Notes under the pieces: model-generated
Told to the model about the DNA's origin: nothing
The model's input: the letters and a program-made list of their open reading frames with translations, nothing else
The model's database searches: none
Made by a program: the position numbers and the translations under genes
Shown: piece after piece, positions 6,641 through 16,114 of the stretch
Numbering within the stretch: position 1 is the first letter of the stretch
Layout: each line of letters opens with the position of its first letter
Source: Haloferula sp. BvORR071
GTDB lineage: Bacteria; Verrucomicrobiota; Verrucomicrobiia; Verrucomicrobiales; Akkermansiaceae
DNA: 64,000 nt
Assembly: GCF_000739615.1 (NCBI RefSeq)
Contig: NZ_BATP01000019.1
Span: 124,001-188,000, forward strand
Direction of reading: 5' to 3'

Positions 6641-9600
6641 TTATTCAGCGACCTTGATGCGGCCGAAGAGCTTGCTGCCCACAGCCAAGGTCCGCGGGAT
6701 GGACACGACGATGGTGTCTGGACCGGTGCCATTCTCGGTGACCTGCACGGTCACGCCGTTGGCATTCGGTCCGGAGCTGGTCGCGCCAAGGATCACATCG
6801 TTCCACAGGCCGAGGTTGGTTCCCCACTGGGCGAGCTCGGTGGTGAGCTGCGCCTCAGCATCGTCGCGGCGATGCAGGGTGATGACCAAGTGCGTGGCGG
6901 TGAGCGAGACCTGCGGCAGAGTCGAGGCGTCGGAGGCGAGTGGGTTGCCGTCGAAGTAGAACTCGAGCAGGTTGCTCACGCCGTCCTTGTCGGGGTCCAT
7001 GCTGGAGCCGTTGTTAGAGGCGTTGAGGCCCTTCGAGGATGCCCAGCTGTCGTAAGGCGTGCCCACGGCGTCAGTGGCTTCCAGGGTGACCGCATTGCCA
7101 TCGGCATAGCGGACCTTGAAGGTATTCAGGCCGGAGGTGATGCCACCGCCTTCCAGCACGCCGGCGAAGTTGCCGGTCAGGGTGCCAGTGTAGGTCAGGA
7201 TGGTCAACTTGGTGCCGAGCGGCAGCTTGGTGGCAACCGGAGCGAGATCGCTCAGGTTCAAGGTGCCGGCGAGGGTCACGTTGCCGGTGACGTTGAGCAC
7301 GTCCACGGTCGGAACGCCGGAGGAGTTGTATTCCACCGCGAAGGTGGAGCCGTCCGCCAGGTTCAGCGCGCCGGTGGCGAGCGATTCAATCCCCGCTCCA
7401 GGGGCGAGGGTGCCGCCGGTGTTCACGTTGACCGCGCCGGTGATGGCACCGGTGCCGCCGAACTTGCCGGTGGCATTTACGTTGACCGCGCCGGTTCCAG
7501 TGCCGGAACCCGCAGCGTTGTTGGCGAGCAAGGTGCCGCCATTGACGGTGGTCGGGCCGCTGTAGTTGCTGGCGGCATTGAGCACCATGGTGCCGGGCTG
7601 GGTCTTGACCACACCGCTCTGATAGGTGGCGTCACCGCTGGTGAACGGAGTGGACACCGTGAGCGTGCCATCGGTCACCGCGAAGGTGGTATCGCTACCC
7701 ACGCTGCCGAGCATCACCTGGCCATTCACCGGGGCGGTGGTGGTGATGGTGGAGCTACCGGTGGAGGTGACGGTGCCATTCAGGTTCCACGCGCCGTAGG
7801 TATCGGTCGGGCGGGTGCCGCCGATGGTGGAGGTGGAGCCGGTGGTGGAGGTCAGGGTGGCGCTGTTGAGCGTCACGCTGTTCAGGGCATTGTTCACGCT
7901 CGGGTTCAGCGCATCCGAATTGGTCACCGTACCGCCATTGACCACCAGGGCCGGGACGGTGGCAGCGTTGTGGTTGCCGAAGGTGTTGGCCACCTGGAAC
8001 TCGAGCGTAGCCCCCGCATTCACGGTCAGCGTGCGCGCCGTGCTGGCAAGACCGAGCGCGGTGTTGGTGCCCGAACGCAGGCCGGAAGCGACCAGCTTGC
8101 CACCATTCACGGTGATCGGGCCGGTCAGGCTGTTGGCTTGGCTGAGCGTCAGCTTGCCGGTGCCGGACTTCACGATGCCACCGCCGCCGATCATGTCGCC
8201 GAAGAACTCATAGTTGTACTTCGAGTTCACGGTCATCAGGCCGGGCTCCACCGTGCCGACCACGCCGATCAGCTGATCCGCGCCGGGCAGGTCGGTGAAG
8301 CTCACGCGGTCCGCCCAGAAGAAGGGCTGATTGACGTTGGCCGTGTCCTTGAAGTTGGCATCGCCATTGGTATTCCAAGTCGCGGTGGCCGCGGCATCGG
8401 TCCACACCAGGTCGGTGGTCGGGATGTTGAGCACCACCGCATTCGCGGTCTCACCGAAGGTGATGGCGCGGGCTCCGGTGGGCGCGGCGAAGGCGAAGTT
8501 CGCCGCGGTGAAGGCATTCCCCTTTGAGCCGAAGCCGACTACTTCGATCGGCGCGCTGCTCGTCGGGAAGTTGCCGTTGAGGCTCACGTTGACCGTGCCA
8601 TTGACGGTCAGCGCACCAGCCGCACTGAGCTTGGCCGGAGTGCCGGGATCGATCGCCAGGTTGCAACCGGTCACGGTGCCGAGGGTCACGGTGCCGGCGA
8701 AGCTGGCCTCACCGCCGAGCGTGATGCCATCCAGCGAAGCCAGCGAGCCGCCGAAGTTCGCGCCGTTCACATTGAGGCGGCCTTGCGAGACGCTCAGGGT
8801 GCCGGTGTAGGCCGGGCTGTTGCCGTTCAGGCTGACGATGCCGTTGTTGTTCACCGCGGTGGAGTTGATCTCCAGGTTGCCGCTGCCGAGCAGCGCACCG
8901 GTCAGGGTCCCGAAGCCGCCGTGGGCGGTCATGCGGGAGCCCGCGGCTGCCACGGTCACGTTGCCGGCAAGCGTGTTATTGACGAAACGGATGGCACCCA
9001 AAGTGCCCGCGCCTTCCGCCTGGCCGGGGCCGGCGATGGTGAAGTTGTTGGTGTAGGTCCCGTTGGCCACCAGCAATCCGACTTGGCCGCCGTTGTTGAC
9101 CGTAACCGGACCACTTCCCAGCGACTGCAGGTTCTCCGCCCAGAAACGACCGGCATTGATCACGGTGCCGCCGCTGTAGGTGTTGGCCTGGTTCACCCCG
9201 AGGTGGTTGATGCCGTTCTTCACGAAGGTCAGCGGCGTGCTGCCGTTGAAGTCCACGATCTTCAGGCGCAGTTGGTGGTCGAGCGTGGCGAGCGCACCCG
9301 AGGCCGCACCGTTGGTGATCGTCAGCGTACCGGAGGAGGAGGTCAGCTTGCCGAGGTCACCGGCATTGGTCTGCCACCAGTGGCCGTTCGTCGCCAGGTT
9401 GATCACGCCGGAGTCGACGTTGAGCGTGCCGCCGTAGTTGACGAAGACGTCGCGGGTACTGGCCATCGAGTTGAGGGTGGCCGTGCCGGTGCCGCGGAAT
9501 TCCACCCAGCCACCGCCGGTATCCTGGATGTAGTCGGTATTGGCCCAGTTGGCATTCGCCGCGGAGATCCGGACGTTGCCGCGCTTGTTCTGGTACTGGC

Positions 9601-12600
9601 CGGAGAACCCGCTCCAGTCACCGGAATACCAGACCGTGCCGCCATCGGCATGCCGGAGGGTGGTGAAGGCCACCCCCGGCGCATTCGAGACCGAACCGGA
9701 CAAGGTGCTGGTGGCGACGCTGCCGTAGGTCCGGTAAACGCCACCCGCCGAGCCGATCTGTATATTACGGCCGCAGTCGATGTTCAGGTTCTGGTCCACC
9801 AGGCCGCCGCCGTTCAGGACGATGGCATTGGCCGGGTTTCCGAAGTTCGAGTTGATGGTGACCACACCCGAGGTGATCGTGACGGTCCCGGTGAAGCTGT
9901 TAGACGGGTTGGTCAACAGGGTCGATCCGGTGACGCCACCACCGGTGTCGGAGGTGTCGCCATTGGCCTGAAGCGTGATCGGGCCGGTACCGGTGATCGC
10001 GGAGGCCAAGGTGACAGCGCCGCCCGTGCCCGCGGCATTGGTATTCAGGGTCGCACCGCCCGCACCGATTGCCATGCCGCGGGTGCCGCTGAGGTTGAAG
10101 TTGCCGGTCCAGCGCAGCGTGCCGCCATTGATCGCGAGGCTATTGGGCGTGGCCGAGAAGGGCGCGGTGCCAAGCGCCGCATCGCTGCCGATGACCACGG
10201 TGCCGCCATTGATCGTGGTGGAGCCGAGGTAGCTGTTGCTGGTGCCGAGCGTCAGCGTGCCGGCACCGGACTTCAGCAGCGACATGCCACCGGCCAAGGA
10301 CCCGGAAGTGCCGCTGGTGAAGCTGTAGTCATACTGCGAGTTCACCGTCATCGCCGCCGGCTGCTGCGCGCCGTCGATCACGATTGCCTGGGCTGCGCCC
10401 GGAGTATCGTCGAAGCTGACCTTGTCACCCCAGAAGAAGAGGCTGTTGGCAGCGCCGTCGTTGAAGTTGGCGGAAGTGTTGGTGTTCCAGCGCAGGTTGC
10501 CCGCGGCGTTGTTCCACTTGAGGTTCGCGCCGCTGAGGGTCAGCGAGACGTCATTCGCATTCTGGGTAAAGACCGGCGTGCCGCGGAAGTTCGCGACATT
10601 CGCGAGGGTGAAGTTCGTGGCATCCCAAGTGCCGGCCTTGCTGCCGAAGCTGACGACCTTGAAAGGCACACCGGCCGTGAAGGAGCCATTGGCGAGACTC
10701 ACGGCGGTGCTGCCGGTCACATTCAGCGCACCGGTCACATTGAGCGCGCCCGGTGTGGAAGGATCGGCCACGAGTCCCGCACCGCTGGAGGCGCCGAGAG
10801 TGAGCGTGGAGAAAGAGCCCTCACCGGCCACCCGCGCGCCATCCGCAACGGTAGTCGCGCTGGCAGGCAGTGAACCGGTGAGGGCAAGGGTCCCGGCGGT
10901 GACCTCGACTGAACCGCTGAGAGAATTGGTGCCGGCGAGCCCGATCGTGCCGGTGCCGGTCTTGACCAGCTTGACCACGCCCGCGCCATCATTGATGGAG
11001 CCGGAGAAAAGGCTGGAGCCATTGTTCTCACCCAAGGTGAGGATCGAAGTGGTGGATGGCACCGAGTTGGTGATGGTGCCGGTGCCCTCAAGACGGTCCC
11101 AGCCTTCGTTCAGGCCGGCGAGGTCGAGGGTGCCGCCGCTCATGCCGACGCGGCCGAGATTGCCAGTGCCGCCGCCGTAGATCTGGTCGCCGCTGGTGCC
11201 CGCGATCCGGACCGTGGCGCCGGTGCCGATGTCACTGACGCCTGCCGCAGCGCGGATGGTGGCTCCGCTCTTGTCCAGGATGGTAGTGCCGCCCATCGCG
11301 GCGAGGATGGTGGAAGCGTTATCCTGACCGCCGGTCAGCGACAGCGTGCCGGCACCGGTCTTGGTGACGATGCTGCCGACACTCTGAGTGATCAACGGGG
11401 CCGAGATCAGAAGGTCGATCGGCTGCCCGCCATCGGCCACGGCGAGGGTCATCGGCGTGGCGTCGCGCACCCGCATCGCCGCGACCGTGTTGGTGCCGGT
11501 GCGGGCAATGGTCGAGGTATTCGGCGAGGCGTTGACCGTGATGGTGCTGTTGTGGAACTCGTTGTTGGTGCCCCCCAGCAGCAGGCTCGCGCCGGTCATA
11601 TTGAGCGCGAAGTTCTGATAGAAGTGCTGGTTGAAGTTCGCGCCGCCAACGGTGGTATTGTTGATGGTGAGGGCGTTGACATTGACCCCGGCGTTGTAGC
11701 CGAAGCTGTTGTCACCCGCGTAGTCGAGGACGCCGGGCGCATTCACCGTGACCGCGCCGCGCAGGGTGCCGGTGCCGCCGGTGACCATCGGGCCAAGCAG
11801 AAGTGTGCCGCTGTTGATCTCGGTGCCGCCGGTGTAGAGGATCTGGTTGCCCGCGATGGTCTGGGTGCCGGTGCCGTTCTTGACCAGCTTCAGCTGGTTG
11901 TTGCCGACGGTGCCACCATCGACGTCGCGCAGGTAGCCATTGTAGAGGTAGGTGTCGCTGCCGTTGAGGGTCAGGGTGACGGGTCCGAGCTGGGTGGTGG
12001 AATCACCGACCGCGCGGTTCTGCACCACCGCGCCAGCCTGGGTCGCCAGCACCCCGGCATTGAGACCTGCGAAGGTCTGGCTGGTGCCATTGAGGTCGAA
12101 ACGCGCCCATTGGCCGGAGGCATTGCCGAAGTTCATCACCACACCGGGGCCAAACTGCTGCGGCTGGAGCATGCGCAGGTTCGCTTGGCCGGTGCCGCCG
12201 ATGCCGAACTGGACGGTCTTGCCCGCAGCGACGGCGAGCGCGCCGCCGGTCTTGCCGAGGTAGAGCGTGGTGCCGGCCGAGGTGCCGCCGGTGGTATCAA
12301 AAACCAGATTGCCGAAGGAGTTGTTCCCCGAGCCATTCAGCACCAACTCCCCGAGACTCGCCTTGGTCAGGTTGAAAGCACCGGAAATAGCGCCCGAGAC
12401 GGTGATCCGGCGGCCGCTGCCACTCAGCCATGCCTGATCGGCGCTAAGGGCCACGGCGCTGTTGAGCGTGAGATTCTGGGTAGCCGCAAGAAGATCGATG
12501 CCGCTCGCACCGAGGCTGAGCGTGTGGGCTCCGGAGACCGTCACCGGGCCGTTCGGGTTCGAGACCCGCATACCGTCCCAGGCCAAGTTCGCCCCAAGCT

Positions 12601-12811
12601 GGGTGGAACTGGCCCCGGGCAGAAGCGAGTCCCAGTTGGCGACATCCGCGACGGTCGGAGCCGTGCCACCCTCCCAGCTGCTGGAGAGGTTGAGGTTGTC
12701 GGCATTGTCGAGCTTGAAGCTGTCGGCGCCTTGGGCCGTGAGCTGGACGCAAAGGCAAGCGCAGGTCAGCAGATTGCCACGAGTGATACGGAACACGGGG
12801 AGTGGGTTCAT
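6641..12811 (-). CDS. Giant autotransporter-associated beta-strand-repeat surface protein
   Basis: This 2056-residue protein has an N-terminal signal (about residues 1-30, ending near AQGA). Nearly the whole length is Gly/Thr/Asn/Ser-rich parallel beta-helix sequence. It contains many copies of the pattern K-x-G-x-G-T-L-x-L...YSG-x-T-x-I-N-x-G-T-L, for example KSGAGTLTLG...STTINGGTVVIG and KTQPGTMVLN...PTTVNGGTLLAN. Two longer modules with a W-N-T-N...F-W-x-D-x-V-S-F core, at about residues 762-880 and 1466-1560, are internal duplicates. No C-terminal beta-barrel is present. The end instead has a calcium-binding-like DPDKDGVSNLLEFYFDGNP followed by an Ig-like tail of about 110 residues, similar to the end of the gene at 61805. 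It is probably exported and surface-bound or secreted; ligand unknown. Confidence 0.9.
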   Translation of the reverse strand: MNPLPVFRITRGNLLTCACLCVQLTAQGADSFKLDNADNLNLSSSWEGGTAPTVADVANWDSLLPGASSTQLGANLAWDGMRVSNPNGPVTVSGAHTLSLGASGIDLLAATQNLTLNSAVALSADQAWLSGSGRRITVSGAISGAFNLTKASLGELVLNGSGNNSFGNLVFDTTGGTSAGTTLYLGKTGGALAVAAGKTVQFGIGGTGQANLRMLQPQQFGPGVVMNFGNASGQWARFDLNGTSQTFAGLNAGVLATQAGAVVQNRAVGDSTTQLGPVTLTLNGSDTYLYNGYLRDVDGGTVGNNQLKLVKNGTGTQTIAGNQILYTGGTEINSGTLLLGPMVTGGTGTLRGAVTVNAPGVLDYAGDNSFGYNAGVNVNALTINNTTVGGANFNQHFYQNFALNMTGASLLLGGTNNEFHNSTITVNASPNTSTIARTGTNTVAAMRVRDATPMTLAVADGGQPIDLLISAPLITQSVGSIVTKTGAGTLSLTGGQDNASTILAAMGGTTILDKSGATIRAAAGVSDIGTGATVRIAGTSGDQIYGGGTGNLGRVGMSGGTLDLAGLNEGWDRLEGTGTITNSVPSTTSILTLGENNGSSLFSGSINDGAGVVKLVKTGTGTIGLAGTNSLSGSVEVTAGTLALTGSLPASATTVADGARVAGEGSFSTLTLGASSGAGLVADPSTPGALNVTGALNVTGSTAVSLANGSFTAGVPFKVVSFGSKAGTWDATNFTLANVANFRGTPVFTQNANDVSLTLSGANLKWNNAAGNLRWNTNTSANFNDGAANSLFFWGDKVSFDDTPGAAQAIVIDGAQQPAAMTVNSQYDYSFTSGTSGSLAGGMSLLKSGAGTLTLGTSNSYLGSTTINGGTVVIGSDAALGTAPFSATPNSLAINGGTLRWTGNFNLSGTRGMAIGAGGATLNTNAAGTGGAVTLASAITGTGPITLQANGDTSDTGGGVTGSTLLTNPSNSFTGTVTITSGVVTINSNFGNPANAIVLNGGGLVDQNLNIDCGRNIQIGSAGGVYRTYGSVATSTLSGSVSNAPGVAFTTLRHADGGTVWYSGDWSGFSGQYQNKRGNVRISAANANWANTDYIQDTGGGWVEFRGTGTATLNSMASTRDVFVNYGGTLNVDSGVINLATNGHWWQTNAGDLGKLTSSSGTLTITNGAASGALATLDHQLRLKIVDFNGSTPLTFVKNGINHLGVNQANTYSGGTVINAGRFWAENLQSLGSGPVTVNNGGQVGLLVANGTYTNNFTIAGPGQAEGAGTLGAIRFVNNTLAGNVTVAAAGSRMTAHGGFGTLTGALLGSGNLEINSTAVNNNGIVSLNGNSPAYTGTLSVSQGRLNVNGANFGGSLASLDGITLGGEASFAGTVTLGTVTGCNLAIDPGTPAKLSAAGALTVNGTVNVSLNGNFPTSSAPIEVVGFGSKGNAFTAANFAFAAPTGARAITFGETANAVVLNIPTTDLVWTDAAATATWNTNGDANFKDTANVNQPFFWADRVSFTDLPGADQLIGVVGTVEPGLMTVNSKYNYEFFGDMIGGGGIVKSGTGKLTLSQANSLTGPITVNGGKLVASGLRSGTNTALGLASTARTLTVNAGATLEFQVANTFGNHNAATVPALVVNGGTVTNSDALNPSVNNALNSVTLNSATLTSTTGSTSTIGGTRPTDTYGAWNLNGTVTSTGSSTITTTAPVNGQVMLGSVGSDTTFAVTDGTLTVSTPFTSGDATYQSGVVKTQPGTMVLNAASNYSGPTTVNGGTLLANNAAGSGTGTGAVNVNATGKFGGTGAITGAVNVNTGGTLAPGAGIESLATGALNLADGSTFAVEYNSSGVPTVDVLNVTGNVTLAGTLNLSDLAPVATKLPLGTKLTILTYTGTLTGNFAGVLEGGGITSGLNTFKVRYADGNAVTLEATDAVGTPYDSWASSKGLNASNNGSSMDPDKDGVSNLLEFYFDGNPLASDASTLPQVSLTATHLVITLHRRDDAEAQLTTELAQWGTNLGLWNDVILGATSSGPNANGVTVQVTENGTGPDTIVVSIPRTLAVGSKLFGRIKVAE

Positions 12812-12926
12812 TTCTCGGTTTTTGAGGTCATTTTGGGTTGGTCCGCGACTTCCGGGCTGAAAGCACGGTGCGCAACTTCACGTCTTACCAAGAAATATGA
12901 CGTTCGTGTCACTTGATGATTTCAGG

Positions 12927-12942
12927 AATCGATTAAACGATT
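12927..12942. promoter_or_regulatory. Candidate operator: short inverted repeat between the giant gene and its regulator
   Basis: AATCG and CGATT arms flank a 6-base AT-rich centre within the 190 bp between the divergent genes at 12811 and 13002. LacI/XylR-type regulators bind such dyads. The site lies upstream of the preferred regulator start. It is a weak candidate based on symmetry and position only. Confidence 0.3.
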
Positions 12943-13001
12943 TGGGGAATGCCACTGCCTTTGCCCTTGGCGACGTGAAGCCAATGGAGCGAGGATGGAG
13001 A

Positions 13002-14201
13002 ATGAGTGGTGCCCGCAAGTATGTCGGCTTCCTGCTGCCGCCGGCCTTGGCCTACAGCGCGCGGATCCATGAGGGACTGATGCGGAACCCACGGGTCCAG
13101 GAGGAGTGGATGGTGATCGAGTGCCCGCACTTCGAGCCCGGGCGGAGCCCGCTCTTCCAAGGCGGGGCGGTGCTGGACGCGGCGATCGTCTGGGCCGAAC
13201 CGCGGGACACTTGGGTGAGGGATCTAGTTGCCCGGGGCACGCGGGTGCTGAGCTGTGGGACCGAGTGGGAAAACACCCCGGGAGTGGCCAGCGCGTATTT
13301 CGATCGTCCGGAAATGCATCATTTGCTGATCGCGCACCTGCAAGGGCTGGGCCTGCAGCGGGCAGTGGGCATGGGCCACCGGCTGGGACTGCGGCCGCGG
13401 TCCCGGCAGTTGATCGAGAATTTCGCGGCGATGGCCCGGCGTGAGGGCATCGATGCCCAAGTGTGGAGCCTCGAGGGCGAGGGCAGCCCGGCGATGGCGC
13501 CCGGGCGCCTGCTGCAAGCGCATGCCGAGCACGAGCTGGCGGACTTTCTCCGCTCCCTGACGCTGCCCTGCGCAGTGGTCTGCGCGAGCGATCAGATGGC
13601 GGTGATTGTTTGCGAAGTGGCGTCCCGGCTGGGACTCAGGGTGCCGGAAGACCTGGCGGTGATCGGCGAATCGGACAATCCACTGGCGGCGACCAGCAAT
13701 CCGCCGCTGAGCAGCATCGCCGGTGATGCGGTGGCCCTTGGAGAAGCGGCGGCGGAGCTGCTGCTAGACTGGCTGGGCGGCGAAGCCCCGCCAGCCAAGG
13801 CAATGAAAATCCCCGGTGCACGACTTGTGGTGCGGGAAAGCACCGCAGGGCGGACGAAGGACGCGGCGATCGAACGGGTGCGGCGCCTGGTGGAGAGCAA
13901 GGCGATCCAGGGAATTTCGCTGGGAGAGCTGGTCACGGCGTCCGGGCTCTCGACCAAGACCCTGGTCCGACGCTACGAGGCGGCCTTCGGGATCGATCCG
14001 GTGGAGGAGGTCAACCAGCGGCGTCTGGCCGAGGCCAAGCGGCTGCTGGGCGAGGGCAAGCTGAAGGCAACCGAGGTGGCAGCGCGCTGCGGTTTTTCCT
14101 CGCAAGCGGCGTTCAACAACTACTTCCGGAGGCATGCGGGCTGCGCCCCGAGCGCGTATCAGGAGGACGAGGCGGCCAAGCTGGGGGAATGGGTGAGCTG
14201 A
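13002..14201 (+). CDS. XylR-type regulator: LacI-like sensor domain plus AraC helix-turn-helix
   Basis: About 399 residues from the ATG at 13002, which has AGGA at a good distance. An ATG at 12897 would add 35 residues that match no domain. The N-terminal part (about residues 5-280) resembles a LacI/periplasmic-binding-protein sensor and includes CAVVCASDQMAVIVCEVASR and VPEDLAVIGESDNP, which is typical of LacI-family effector domains. The last 100 residues form a double helix-turn-helix AraC domain ending CGFSSQAAFNNYFRRHAGCAPS. Proteins of this build sense sugars, as in XylR. It is divergent from the giant beta-strand-repeat gene, which it may control. The sugar ligand is unknown. Confidence 0.88.
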   Translation: MSGARKYVGFLLPPALAYSARIHEGLMRNPRVQEEWMVIECPHFEPGRSPLFQGGAVLDAAIVWAEPRDTWVRDLVARGTRVLSCGTEWENTPGVASAYFDRPEMHHLLIAHLQGLGLQRAVGMGHRLGLRPRSRQLIENFAAMARREGIDAQVWSLEGEGSPAMAPGRLLQAHAEHELADFLRSLTLPCAVVCASDQMAVIVCEVASRLGLRVPEDLAVIGESDNPLAATSNPPLSSIAGDAVALGEAAAELLLDWLGGEAPPAKAMKIPGARLVVRESTAGRTKDAAIERVRRLVESKAIQGISLGELVTASGLSTKTLVRRYEAAFGIDPVEEVNQRRLAEAKRLLGEGKLKATEVAARCGFSSQAAFNNYFRRHAGCAPSAYQEDEAAKLGEWVS

Positions 14202-14294
14202 GCTAATTTGTTAGGCGGGCTCCAGGCTCTTCCACACGGGGGCTCATTTTCCCATGGCAGGATGCGGCCCGGGCGGCTCATGATGGCTGGCACC

Positions 14295-15998
14295 ATGACC
14301 AAGCTCGGAAAGATCGTGTTCACCCTGATAGTCCTGCTGCTGGCCGGATTTGCGGTCACCAGGCTCTTGAAGAAGGAGGAGGCCGGAAAGCAGTCGCCGC
14401 AGCACAGCCAGGTGCAGGGCGACAAGAAGGATGGCGAGGCCAAGCCCGCCGAGGGAGGCGGCGACAAGGATGCGGCGATTGCATCCTTCGACTTCATCGC
14501 GGCGGAGAAGGCGAAGCAGCTCCCTTCCCCGCGCGCCTATGCGCCGACTGACAACACGATCCTGGTGAACCTGTCCGAGTATGCAGGCTATGCCGGCCTG
14601 ATCACCGCGAACGGCGGCTTGGAGCCCAACGACAACTCGTGGTTTGCGAAGAATGGCGGCTTCAAGCTGAAGATCACGCTGAGCGAGGAAGACTCTTGGG
14701 CGGACCTGCAGGACGGCAAGTTCTCCGCGACGGCGACTACCGTTGACGTGCTCTCGAACTACGGCCGCCAGTGGCAGTGCGTAGTGCCGGCGCAGGTCTC
14801 CTGGTCCCGCGGCGCTGACGGAATCATCGTGCGCAAGGAGATCAAGCGGGTGAACGACCTGAAGGGCAAGACGATCGCCACCGCGCCCTTCAGCGAGGCG
14901 GAGTTCTTCATCCGCTATCTCGCGCAGGAAGCCGGTCTGCCGGTGAAGCGTCTGGACGGCCCCGATGAAGAGCGCGACACGGAAGCGGTGAACCTGGTGT
15001 TCCTCGAGGATGCCTTCGCTGCGGGTGATGCCTTCCTGGCTGACCTGAAAGGCGGCGGCCATAAGATCGACGGCTGCGTGACCTGGGCACCGAAGACGAC
15101 CGAGGTGGTGGACGGCTCTAACGGCGCAGCCCGGCAACTGGTGGACAACCGCAACCTGCTGGTGATCGCCGACATCCTGGTCTTCAACAAGGGCTTTGCG
15201 CAGACCAAGCCGGAGATCGTGCAGAAGATGGTGGAGGGCATGCTGCTTCACAACGACAAGATCCGCGCGAATCCGGACCAGTATCTCCCGGGGATCGCGG
15301 CGGCCTACAAGCAATTCAAATGGACGCCGGAGAGCACGCGCCAGGAGCTGGCGAAGGTGCACCTTTCCAACTTGCCGGAGAATCTGGCCTTCTTCCGCGG
15401 CGGGATCGATGAAGCGGGCTCTTTTGCCTCCGTGTTCCAGACGGCGAACCTGGCCTATGGGCCGGAGCTGCAGCCGACTCCCGTGGGCTCCTCCTACTTC
15501 GCGGACATCAAGGCGCTGGAGGCGACCGAGAAGGCGGGCACCTTGACCGGCCAGGTTGCCTCGATCCAGCCGATCAAGAGCAACAACCAATCGGTGATCG
15601 AGCAGGATCCCCTGCTGACCCGCGATATCCGTTTCTACTTCGTGCCGAATAGCGACGACTTGGACATGGCAAAGAAGGAGAACCTCGAGTTCCTGACCAA
15701 CGTGAACCACCTCCTCGGCGTTTCACCCGGCTCCCGGATTGTGCTGCGCGGCCATGTGGATGATGCGAAGAAGGCGGAATTCGCCAAGCAAGGCGCGGCC
15801 TTCCTGAACCGCATGGCACTGGATGCGATGGCCCTCTCCGAACGCCGCGCCAACGGGGTGAAGAAGCGCTTGCTCGAAAAATTCCCAACCATCCAAGGCG
15901 ACCGGATCGAAACCGTGGGCCGTGGCTGGGAAGAGCCGGCGGGCAAGAACTCGGACCTGAACCGCCGGGTGGAGGTGCAGTGGTTTACTTTGGAATAA
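14295..15998 (+). CDS. Solute-binding (NMT1/TauA-like) protein fused to an OmpA peptidoglycan-binding domain
   Basis: About 567 residues. An N-terminal membrane anchor (KIVFTLIVLLLAGFAV, about residues 5-20) is followed by a charged linker. A periplasmic solute-binding domain runs from about 70 to 390, with features of NMT1/taurine-binding proteins (VRKEIKRVNDLKGKTIAT and FNKGFAQTKPEIV). The C-terminal 120 residues are OmpA-like: RDIRFYFVPNSDDLD, VLRGHVDDAK and LSERRANGVKKRL. The protein is probably tethered in the periplasm and bound to peptidoglycan. No ABC permease lies beside it, so a transport role is uncertain. Upstream in-frame starts at 14208, 14262 and 14280 are possible; none has a clear ribosome-binding site. 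Confidence 0.8.
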   Translation: MTKLGKIVFTLIVLLLAGFAVTRLLKKEEAGKQSPQHSQVQGDKKDGEAKPAEGGGDKDAAIASFDFIAAEKAKQLPSPRAYAPTDNTILVNLSEYAGYAGLITANGGLEPNDNSWFAKNGGFKLKITLSEEDSWADLQDGKFSATATTVDVLSNYGRQWQCVVPAQVSWSRGADGIIVRKEIKRVNDLKGKTIATAPFSEAEFFIRYLAQEAGLPVKRLDGPDEERDTEAVNLVFLEDAFAAGDAFLADLKGGGHKIDGCVTWAPKTTEVVDGSNGAARQLVDNRNLLVIADILVFNKGFAQTKPEIVQKMVEGMLLHNDKIRANPDQYLPGIAAAYKQFKWTPESTRQELAKVHLSNLPENLAFFRGGIDEAGSFASVFQTANLAYGPELQPTPVGSSYFADIKALEATEKAGTLTGQVASIQPIKSNNQSVIEQDPLLTRDIRFYFVPNSDDLDMAKKENLEFLTNVNHLLGVSPGSRIVLRGHVDDAKKAEFAKQGAAFLNRMALDAMALSERRANGVKKRLLEKFPTIQGDRIETVGRGWEEPAGKNSDLNRRVEVQWFTLE

Positions 15999-16012
15999 AG
16001 GCATTGTGTCGG

Positions 16013-16099
16013 GTGATCTGTGATCTGTGATCGGTGTTAGAGCCTTGTTGGTTGGGCGATTTTGGGCTCTTCTTCCACTGCTCACCGATCACTGATCAC
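16013..16099. repeat. Heptanucleotide repeat with an inverted partner
   Basis: GTGATCT, GTGATCT and GTGATCG follow one another at 16013-16033. The last 17 bases (16020-16036) pair with 16083-16099 with one mismatch, leaving 46 bases between the arms. The element fills the gap between two genes and includes several GATC sites. It looks like a mobile short-sequence repeat or an RNA hairpin; function unknown. Confidence 0.6.
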
Positions 16100-16114
16100 T
16101 CGGCACTTCTTCCC

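Noticed and set aside
6449..8527. Long rightward open frame (692 codons) opposite the giant surface gene, and similar ones at 8783-10873 and 11552-12916
   Set aside because: They are antisense to a gene with clear repeats and a signal peptide. Their translations are low-complexity (Gly/Ala/Val/His/Arg-rich) with no domain, as expected from the complement of GC-rich Gly/Thr/Asn codons.
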